DNA of 42,732 bases, taken from contig NZ_QGLF01000009.1 in NCBI RefSeq assembly GCF_003173055.1, forward strand, positions 1 to 42,732, read 5' to 3'. Under the pieces are notes generated by a model that saw nothing but the letters and a program-made list of their open reading frames with translations, did no database searches and had not been told where the DNA came from. This DNA comes from Zavarzinia compransoris. Its GTDB lineage: Bacteria > Pseudomonadota > Alphaproteobacteria > Zavarziniales > Zavarziniaceae. Below are positions 1 through 8,000 of this stretch, in pieces (position 1 is the first letter of the stretch; the number at the start of each line of letters is the position of its first letter). The position numbers and the translations under genes were made by a program.

Positions 1-1
1 T

Positions 2-1063
2 GACAGATTGATCCTCGCCGGCGTCAACCCGGCCGACGTCTCGCTGGTGCGCAACGGCAATGACGTGACGCTGGTGATCGCTGCGAGTGTGGCCGGTGCC
101 GGCGACGGCGGTTCCATCCTGCTCAAGGCTGGCCTGTCGACCAGCGCCGACACGGGCATCGAAACCATCATCTTCGCCGATGGAACCTCGTGGACGAAAG
201 CAAGTCTAGCGTCGCATGTGGCATATATCGGTGGTACCGCAGGCGGCGAGACAATCACTGGAACCAGCGCATCGGATACGGCCATCCTTGCCGGCCCGGG
301 CAATGACACCCTCGTCGGCCTGGCCGGGAGTGACACCTACATCTATCGCGCGGGAGATGGCAACGATGTCATCAGCGATGGTTCCAGCTCAACGGTCGAT
401 GTCGACGTCCTGAAACTGGCCGATCTCAACGCTCCCGATGTTGTGTTCACCCGTTCGGGGAACAATTTGATTCTGGTGCTCAGCCCCACGGGCCAGACGG
501 TCACCGTGACTGGTCAGTTCACGTCGCAATCGGCAAACAATGGCATCGAGCGAGTCGAGTTCGCAGACGGCAGCAATCTGTCCTTGGCGGCGATCGACGC
601 CAAAGCCTGGTATCGCGGCACGAACGGCAACGACACTGTCAGCGGATCCGACTGGAACGATACGCTGTTCGGCGATCAGGGTAATGACACCCTCTTCGGA
701 GGAAATGGCAATGATCTGCTGATCGGCGGCACGGGTAACGACGTACTGACTGGCGGCAACGGCGTCGACAGCTTTGTCATAGCCTTGGACGGCAGCCTAG
801 ACACGCTGACGGATTTCTCGCCGACGCTGGGCGAAACTATCCGGTTCGATGCGGCATCCTTTGGGCTGGCTGCCGGAGCGTCCGCATCGAACTATCTCGT
901 GCTCGGCTCGTCGGCGCCGGATGCGGCTCACGGCTATTTCCTCGCCACGTCGACCGGCGTGTCCTGGGACGCCGACGGATCCGGTTCGGCCGCGGCGGTG
1001 CAGATTGCCAAGTTCCAATCACCCGTGACCGGTACGACGGCGAGCAGTTTCACCCTCGTCTGA
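2..1063 (+). CDS. RTX calcium-binding secreted protein, C-terminal part (5' end outside window)
   Basis: The frame is open to the left edge, so the true start lies upstream; about 353 residues are visible. Counting from the TTG at position 8, two blocks of glycine/aspartate nonapeptides are seen. One is near residues 76-120 ([18 protein letters not shown]) and one near 204-258 ([36 protein letters not shown]). This is the Ca2+-binding beta-roll of haemolysin-type proteins. The segments [12 protein letters not shown] and [12 protein letters not shown] are the haemolysin-associated strand motifs that often separate such blocks. The last 80 residues resemble the serralysin-type C-terminal secretion domain and end in the hydrophobic tail FTLV, as expected for an uncleaved type I secretion signal. 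The exporter genes immediately downstream fit this. No catalytic domain is visible in this fragment, so the activity of the whole protein is unknown. Confidence 0.9.
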   Translation, partial: DRLILAGVNPADVSLVRNGNDVTLVIAASVAGAGDGGSILLKAGLSTSADTGIETIIFADGTSWTKASLASHVAYIGGTAGGETITGTSASDTAILAGPGNDTLVGLAGSDTYIYRAGDGNDVISDGSSSTVDVDVLKLADLNAPDVVFTRSGNNLILVLSPTGQTVTVTGQFTSQSANNGIERVEFADGSNLSLAAIDAKAWYRGTNGNDTVSGSDWNDTLFGDQGNDTLFGGNGNDLLIGGTGNDVLTGGNGVDSFVIALDGSLDTLTDFSPTLGETIRFDAASFGLAAGASASNYLVLGSSAPDAAHGYFLATSTGVSWDADGSGSAAAVQIAKFQSPVTGTTASSFTLV

Positions 1064-1067
1064 TCTG

Positions 1068-1106
1068 GGACGGGGCTGCCGGGCGGCCTGCCCCGCGGCC
1101 CCGTCC
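1068..1106 (+). terminator. GC-rich stem-loop between RTX gene and exporter genes
   Basis: GGACGGGGC (1068-1076) pairs perfectly with GCCCCGTCC (1098-1106), 5 nt after the RTX stop codon. No U-run follows, so it looks more like an attenuator or a 3'-end stabiliser than a complete intrinsic terminator. Such a hairpin would let the substrate be made in excess over its exporter. The stem is seen; its function is inferred. Confidence 0.5.
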
Positions 1107-1147
1107 GGGCGACAGCTATATATCAACCGATGCTTCATAGGTGATTG

Positions 1148-3406
1148 ATGCGCTCACGGCTGCATAGCGGCGTTGGCCAGCCCGCAGAGCCGGGCTCGCC
1201 ATCTTCCGTCCTGGACACCGGGCTTCTCAGCCTTGGGGCCCTGGCTTCGCATCAACGAGTCCCATTCGACCTAGCCCATGTCCGTCACGAACTGGTACTG
1301 GGCGACCGATGTGCGGGCATGCATGAGGTGATACGCGCCGCCCGACTGTTAAAACTGAAAGCCAGGGGCTTTGAAGGCCGGTCGCGCAAGGACCTCATGG
1401 CGGCGCCGCGCCCCTGCATAGTTGAGACCCGGACGTCGCCGTCTCTCGATCGCGACCCGGCCAGTCCCCCGCTCGCCGGACGGGGAGAGGCTCCAACTGA
1501 TTTGCGGCACTTCGCCGTTCTTCTTTCAGTGGACGAGGCAACTGTCCGCCTCTTCGACCCGGCGACCGGCCGTGTCGAGCAGCTTGCGCCCGAAGTTTTC
1601 TTCAGCCGGTGGACCGGCGCCTTCATTCTCGTCGCACGCCGCTTCGGCACCGTTGGCGAACGGATGGGACTCGGCTGGATCGTCGAGAGAATCGGCAAGT
1701 ACAAGCGCGAGTTGGCACTGGTTCTGATCGCTTCGTTCGCCATCCAGATCCTGGCCTTGCTGACGCCGCTCCTGTTCCAGATCGTCATCGACAAGGTACT
1801 GGTCCACAATTCCTCCGCGACACTTACCGCCGTTGTAGTCGCCATGGCAGCCGTCGTCACCTTTCAGGGATTGGTCGAGTTTCTCAGAACATTCCTCCTC
1901 ACCCATACTGCCAGTCGCATCGACGTCGAACTGGGAGCCGGGGTCTTCAATCATCTTCTGAAGCTGCCGGTCGCCTATTTCGAGACCCGCCCCGCAGGAC
2001 AGACCGTGACGCGGGTGCGAGAACTGGACCAAATGCGCCAGTTCCTCACGGGGCAGGCACTGACGGCCGGACTCGATTTCGTCTTCGCGGCCCTCCTGGT
2101 AGTCATGCTCTATGCCTATTCGACGGTACTGGCGATCATCGTCACCCTGACGATTCCGATCTATATCGTCATCGCCCTCGTCCTCCAGCCGGTCCTGAAA
2201 CGCCGCACCGAGGATCGCTTCAACAAGGGGGCGCTCAGCCAGCAGTTGCTGGTGGAAACGGTGCTCGGGGCTCAGACGGTGAAGACGGCTGCTGCCGAAC
2301 CACAGGTTCAAGGCGACTGGGAAGAACGGCTGGCAGCCTTCATCCACACATCCTTCAAGGGTGTCGTGCTTGCCTCCATCGGGCAGAACCTCATCCAATG
2401 GCTCACCCGTGTCACGCAAGGGCTCGTTCTCTTCGTCGGTGCGAAGCAGGTGATGGAGGGCGAACTGACGGTCGGCGGCCTCATCGCCTTCAACATGATC
2501 ATGAACCAGGTCACGACACCGGTCTTGCGCCTCTCCCAACTGTGGCAGGATTTCCAGCAAGTTCGCGTCTCCGCCGACCGGCTCGGCGATATCTTGGGCC
2601 ATCCGCAGGAGCCGCGGAACGGCGCGCTCGGCGCCCTTCCGCCGGCGCGCGGCCGCATCGTCCTTTCAGGCGTCACGTTCCGCTATCGTCCCGATGCTGC
2701 GCCAGTTCTGGAAAATCTGAACCTTACCGTCGCGGCTGGACAGTCGATCGGCATCATCGGCCCGTCGGGCTCGGGCAAGTCCACTCTCTCCAAGCTGGTT
2801 CAGCGGCTCTATATACCCGAGCGGGGACAGGTGCTGATCGACGGCCTCGATATTTCGCAGGTCGATCCCACATGGCTCAGGCGTCAGATCGGGGTCGTCC
2901 TGCAGGAGAACTTCCTGTTCAACCGCTCGATACACGACAACATCGCCTTGGCCCATCCGGCCATGAGTCGGGCACAGGTGATGCGGGCGGCGCAACTTGC
3001 CGGCGCCCATGAGTTCATCGGGCAACTCCCGCAAGGTTATGACACCGTGCTCGAAGAACGCGGCGCCAATCTTTCCGGTGGCCAGCGCCAGCGCATTGCC
3101 ATTGCCCGCGCACTTGCCGGCAACCCGCGCATCCTCATTCTCGATGAGGCAACCTCCGCGCTCGATTACGAGAGTGAAGAGGCGATCCAACGAAACATGC
3201 GAGAGATTGCACGCGGGCGCACCGTCATCGTCATCGCCCACCGGCTCGCCGCAGTAACGCGTTGCGACCGGATCATAACGCTGGAAAAAGGCCGTGTCGC
3301 CGAGGACGGCCGGCCGGCAGAACTGAGGGCAAGCGGCGCTGGCTTCTTCGCCCGCATGCTGAAACACCAGAACGAGCAGGTCTGCGACCTCGGGGCCCAG
3401 CCATGA
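1148..3406 (+). CDS. Type I secretion ABC exporter, HlyB family with C39-like domain
   Basis: Inner-membrane ATPase/permease that should drive export of the RTX protein encoded just upstream. Residues about 20-160 form a peptidase-C39-like domain, but the catalytic cysteine position reads GLLSLGALASHQR with no Cys. This is therefore a substrate-docking C39-like domain as in HlyB, not a leader protease. Residues about 175-450 hold the membrane segments (ALVLIASFAIQILALLTPLL and others). The nucleotide-binding domain shows Walker A GPSGSGKST (about 538), the signature [15 protein letters not shown] (about 642), Walker B ILILDEATSALD (about 662) and the H-loop AHR. ATG at 1148 is preferred, with AGGTG just upstream; an in-frame TTG lies one codon earlier. 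The stop overlaps the next gene as ATGA, indicating translational coupling. Confidence 0.92.
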   Translation: MRSRLHSGVGQPAEPGSPSSVLDTGLLSLGALASHQRVPFDLAHVRHELVLGDRCAGMHEVIRAARLLKLKARGFEGRSRKDLMAAPRPCIVETRTSPSLDRDPASPPLAGRGEAPTDLRHFAVLLSVDEATVRLFDPATGRVEQLAPEVFFSRWTGAFILVARRFGTVGERMGLGWIVERIGKYKRELALVLIASFAIQILALLTPLLFQIVIDKVLVHNSSATLTAVVVAMAAVVTFQGLVEFLRTFLLTHTASRIDVELGAGVFNHLLKLPVAYFETRPAGQTVTRVRELDQMRQFLTGQALTAGLDFVFAALLVVMLYAYSTVLAIIVTLTIPIYIVIALVLQPVLKRRTEDRFNKGALSQQLLVETVLGAQTVKTAAAEPQVQGDWEERLAAFIHTSFKGVVLASIGQNLIQWLTRVTQGLVLFVGAKQVMEGELTVGGLIAFNMIMNQVTTPVLRLSQLWQDFQQVRVSADRLGDILGHPQEPRNGALGALPPARGRIVLSGVTFRYRPDAAPVLENLNLTVAAGQSIGIIGPSGSGKSTLSKLVQRLYIPERGQVLIDGLDISQVDPTWLRRQIGVVLQENFLFNRSIHDNIALAHPAMSRAQVMRAAQLAGAHEFIGQLPQGYDTVLEERGANLSGGQRQRIAIARALAGNPRILILDEATSALDYESEEAIQRNMREIARGRTVIVIAHRLAAVTRCDRIITLEKGRVAEDGRPAELRASGAGFFARMLKHQNEQVCDLGAQP

Positions 3407-4896
3407 GTGACATGAGCCCGATAATGCCCCATAAGGGTGAGCCGCCGAGGCGCGAATCGCCACGGGAAAATCCGGCATTGCGGGCGGTGCGCAGCAACCG
3501 CGAATATGCCGAATTCCTGCCGGCGGCGATCGAAATCGCGGTTCGCCCGGTACATCATGTGGTGCCGATACTGATCGGGATCATCGTCGCGGCGGTTGCG
3601 ACTGCGCTCGGCTGGGCCTGGATCTCCTCACTTGACGCCTTCACCAATGCGGCGGGCCGGGTGCGTGCCACTGTACCACCTGCCGTCGTCCAGCCGTTGG
3701 AGGGCGGGCGCATTGCCACCATCCGGGTTGCCAACGGGCAAAGGGTCGTGGCCGGCGAAATATTGGTGACGCTGGACGATGTGGCCGTCCGTTCGGCGCT
3801 TGATGCGGCGCTTGCCGGACGCGCTTCGTGGCTCGCCGAAATCCAGCGCCGCAAAGCGGCCTATGCCGCGCTCATCGCCGGCGATCGAGCCTTGCCGGCC
3901 GTCGCCTTTACGACCGAGATTCGGGGTGACGTGGTGAGCCGGGAAACAAACGCCCTTGCAACCGAGCATCGGGCCTTGATGACGACACTTGCCGCCAACG
4001 CTGCCGCCAGCGAGGAGGCGGAAGCTAAGCGCGCGCGCTTCGTCGCAGTCAGGATAGAAAGGGCAAAGCTGGTCGAAATCCTTGCCGAGCGGGTCGATAT
4101 GGCGGAGGCGCTCGCCACGTCCGCAGCGGGATCGAAGGCGCAGGTCCTGACAGCGACCGAGGCTCGCGTGCGGGCCGAGGTGGAACTGGCCGACACGGCT
4201 CCCCAAATTGCCGAGATCGAGGCGACGCTCAAGAACCTGAGACAGCAGGAAGCCCAGGCAATCGCGTCCTATCTTGCCGATCAATCGAAGGGTATCGAAG
4301 CGGCCGAACGACAGGTGGAGCAACTCGATCCGGAAATCGTCAAGCAACGGGACCGGCTGAACCACCTGACACTTCGCGCGCCAGTCTCCGGCACGATACA
4401 GCAGCTCGCTGCGACATCAGTCCGCCAGGTAATATCGCCGGCGCAGGCCGTGATGGTGATCGTGCCAGACGGGTCCGAACTCGTCGTCGAGGCACTGATT
4501 CCCTCCTCGGATATAGGCTTCGTGAAAGAGGGCGACCCTGTCGTCATCAAGGCAGATGCATTCCCCTTTACCCGCTATGGCACCTTCTCCGGCACAGTCA
4601 CCTCCCTTTCCAGTGAAGCCGTTACCATCCGAGATGCACAGAGCCTCCAGGATCCGGCCACGGCGGCCTCAGGGCAAGCGACCCAGACGCCTTCCGGCAT
4701 TCCCTCAGTCTCAGGCCTCTTTTTCATTGCACGGATAATGCTGACAAAACCCGAACTGTACGTGAACGGCCGTCCGCTTCACCTTGAGCCGGGCATGACG
4801 GTTCGCGCCGAAATCAAGACCGAAACGCGCCGGGTCATCGACTATTTGCTGTCTCCCGTGACGGAGGTATTTGATGAGGCCGGGCATGAGCGGTGA
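3403..4896 (+). CDS. HlyD-family periplasmic adaptor (membrane-fusion protein)
   Basis: About 497 residues. The start is ATG at 3403, overlapping the TGA of the ABC gene (ATGA). An N-terminal cytoplasmic stretch is followed by one membrane helix (about residues 54-75, HHVVPILIGIIVAAVATALG). Next come the first lipoyl half (AVVQPLEGGRIATIRVANGQ), a long alanine/glutamate-rich coiled coil, the second lipoyl half (LRAPVSGTIQQLAATSVRQV) and a beta-barrel domain. The C-terminal MTVRAEIKTETRRVIDYLLSPV is the family's characteristic ending. It would link the HlyB-like pump to an outer-membrane TolC channel; no tolC gene is in the window. Family membership is clear, and pairing with the RTX substrate follows from gene order. 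Confidence 0.92.
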   Translation: MSDMSPIMPHKGEPPRRESPRENPALRAVRSNREYAEFLPAAIEIAVRPVHHVVPILIGIIVAAVATALGWAWISSLDAFTNAAGRVRATVPPAVVQPLEGGRIATIRVANGQRVVAGEILVTLDDVAVRSALDAALAGRASWLAEIQRRKAAYAALIAGDRALPAVAFTTEIRGDVVSRETNALATEHRALMTTLAANAAASEEAEAKRARFVAVRIERAKLVEILAERVDMAEALATSAAGSKAQVLTATEARVRAEVELADTAPQIAEIEATLKNLRQQEAQAIASYLADQSKGIEAAERQVEQLDPEIVKQRDRLNHLTLRAPVSGTIQQLAATSVRQVISPAQAVMVIVPDGSELVVEALIPSSDIGFVKEGDPVVIKADAFPFTRYGTFSGTVTSLSSEAVTIRDAQSLQDPATAASGQATQTPSGIPSVSGLFFIARIMLTKPELYVNGRPLHLEPGMTVRAEIKTETRRVIDYLLSPVTEVFDEAGHER

Positions 4897-5000
4897 AAAG
4901 GCAACAGCTTTGAAGATTTCAAAAATACCGTCGATTACCGGTATGGGCGCAGCGCTGCCATTCTGTTGAGAGCGGAAAGCTCTCGGTTACTCAGAAAATA
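4897..5000. other. Convergent intergenic spacer with small hairpin
   Basis: This 104-nt spacer lies between the HlyD gene and the convergent helicase gene. GAGAGC (4968-4973) and GCTCTC (4979-4984) form a 6-bp stem with a GGAAA loop. It may be a weak bidirectional terminator, although there is no clear T-run. Nothing else is recognised. Confidence 0.35.
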
Positions 5001-8000
5001 CTACCGGCCTTCACTTTCGATTCGCCATCCGATGCATTGTTCCAGATATGCGCGCGCATCGGCGCTCAATCGGGCGACGCCGGCCAGTCGGGCAAGTTCG
5101 AGGGTCGGGTCCGGGGCGGCGTCTATATGGGGGGCGTGTTGGTCGTGGAGGGCGGCGATTTCGCTGCGTGAAATCTCGCGGATGGGCCGGTCGGCGGTGG
5201 TGCCAAAGGGACGCCTGAATGTGTAACTACCGATAGCCCAAACGAATGTCGTGCCGAATTCGTCGTGTTGCTCGACGCCAGATAGATTGTCGAGCACCCT
5301 TGCTTGGATCCGATGGCCGGTTCGCTGCCAGCCATGCGCCTGGGCGACACGGCGTGCCAGGACAGAGAGGGGCATGGGACCAGATTGTGCGATCGTCGTT
5401 GCAATCAATGTGCGCAGAGCGGAATCATAGTCCGGATCGAAAAAGCGCGCGGGGTCCAGTAATGCGTCGGATCGCGTGGATGCCTCGCCGGCAATAGCGT
5501 TTGAAGGCGTGCCGACCGCGGCACTGGGAGTCTCTGGACCGTCATCGATCGCTGACTGCGGGTCGTCCGTCGTATCATCTGTGGTCTCGGCGACATCAGG
5601 TGGAGGGTCCGGTACTTGGGCGGGCGGCTTCTCGGGCGCCGGGGCCGAAGCCACTTTCGCAAGCTCTGCCTCTTCCCGCGCCCGGGCGTCTCGATCGCGG
5701 GACAGAATGTCGCGAAGTGACTGGTCGAGCCGATCGGCGACTGCGGCGCCGTTGCGGAACCAGTCAGTCGACCAGAGACGCAGGATGGTCCAGCCGAGGC
5801 GCTCCAGCACGGCCTGCCGGAGCTTGTCGCGGTCCCGGGCCGTCGCCGAGCGGTGGTAACGCGCACCATCGCATTCAACGCCTGCCAGCCAGCGGCCGGC
5901 GAAATCGGGATGAACGATACCGAGATCGATCCGGAAATCCGAGACACCGATCTGGGTACGCACATCCCAGCCGCGAGTACTCAGTGCCGCTGCGACCGCC
6001 TCTTCGAATGGACTCTCGACCGGGCCGAGCGAGCCGCGATCCCGCGCCGGCAAGGCGATGGGGCCGCGTTCGGCAAAATCGAGGAAGGCCTTGAGGTCGG
6101 CGACTCCGCGCGCAGCCGTTCGCGACAGGTCGATCTGGTCCGCGCGGACGGAGGCAAAGACATGAAGCTCGCTCCGCGCCCGGGTGACGGCGACATTCAG
6201 CCGTTTTTCGCCGCCGTCGCCGTTGATCGCACCGAAATTCATCGGCAGCTTGCCGGCGAGATCGGGGCCGAAGGTGATCGAGAAGAGCATGACGTCCCGC
6301 TCGTCACCCTGGATGTTCTCGAGATTCTTCACGATCAGGGGCTCTTCGCGATCGTCGGCGAAGAACCATTCGAAGGCCGGCTGTTTGCGGCGTTCCTCAT
6401 CCAGCAGGTCGAGGATGAGACTCTGCTGGGGAGCATTGAACGTAATCACGCCCAGGGTTGGCCGCTTCGCTTCCGGCAGGGCCAACCAACTGTTCAGCCG
6501 TCCGGCGATCATGGCGACGACGGCTTTCGCCTCGGCCTCGTTCACCCGGCCCTTGCCACGGGCGTAGGTGCCGTCGATCTGGTGGAAGGCGACGGCGCTT
6601 CCCGTTCCGTCCGAAGCCGGAAACGTCACCAGATGATTGCCATAATAGAAATGGTTGGAGAAGGCGATCAGGGTCTCGTCGCGGCTCCGGTAGTGCCAGT
6701 TGAGCTGGCGGGTCGGAACGCCAGCGGCGACAACCTCGTCCAGGATCGACGGCATGTCCTTCTCGTATTCGGGAAGGTCGTCGCCGTCTTCATCGGTGCG
6801 ACCGAAGAAATTGGTCGGCGGGAGCTGCCTCGGATCCCCCACGACGATTGCCTGCCGTCCTCGCGCGATGGCACCGATGGCATCCCAGGTGGTGATCTGC
6901 GACGCTTCGTCGAAGATCACGAGATCGAACTGGGACTGGCCTGGCGGCAGATATTGTGCGACCGACAAAGGCGACATCAGCACGCAGGGCGCCAGCACGC
7001 TGAAACTGTTCGGCATCTGACCGATCAGCGCGCGGATCGGCATGGATGGTCGCTGCAGGCCGAGCTGGTGCCGCAAGGCCCCCAGTTCCGAATTCCGGGG
7101 CGCGGTGTCCCGGGCCGGCAGGCTCGGCACGATGCACCGCATTACTTCCCGCGAGGCGATTTCAGCCGCCGCTTCGTCGAGCTTCCGGAAACGCTCGACC
7201 AGGGCCTCGTGCTCCCAATAGGCGAAGCTCCGTAATTCCTTGCTGGCGTCCATGGCCAGGCGAAGCCACCAGGCCATGTAGGCAGCCTCGAAGGCCGCGG
7301 CGGCATCTGGAACGATAGCGCCCGACTCCAATGCCCTGACCAGTGGTTCGATACCGGCGGCGAGAGCGGCGTTCCGGCTCGCCTGCCATTTTGTCCAATC
7401 AGAAAACGCGCCTCGCGCACCCGGCAAGCCTGCCAGCGCGTCGCAGAGCGCATCCCGCGTCATATCGGCGGGAAGACAGCCACCGACGGCAACGAAGGCA
7501 GACGAACTCGCCGCCACCGTCTTCTCGGCCTCGAGATAGCGGGCGAGGACGTCTGCGATCGGGCCGCCACCCGCCATCGTCAGCCGCGGGCGTAGCCTGC
7601 GCCAGGCGTCTTCGGCAATGCCGCAACCGATGATGGCCGCCTCAACCTCGGTGAACTGAACCGCCTGGAGTACCAAGCGGGCGATGGTCGCGAGATTCGT
7701 GTCCTTGCCGGCAAATTGGGGGAGTACTGCAAGCGGCGAGGCAGCCATGTCCCTTTCCGCCTGCACCATTCGCCGCAAGCCAACGATGTCGGTCGAGGGA
7801 TCGGCCTGACCCTCGACGGCATAGGTCTGGAGCAGTTTGGTGATCCGGCGGCGGCCCAGCGCCGCAAAGGGCCAAGCCTTTGTCTGAGCCTCCCGCCATT
7901 CAAGTTCCAGGCGCTCCAGCGGCATGGTAGCGATTTCGCCGGCCGGATAGACGGCGGTGATGCTGCGCAGGGATGTGCCATATTCAGCCAGCGCTGTTCG

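Noticed and set aside
1285-2602. Antisense frames over the HlyB-like gene
   Set aside because: The plus strand carries every ABC motif in frame, and the antisense frames have none.
5853-7235. A plus-strand open frame of 460 codons inside the helicase gene
   Set aside because: It lies opposite helicase motifs III-VI, which are intact on the minus strand; no plausible start context or domain.
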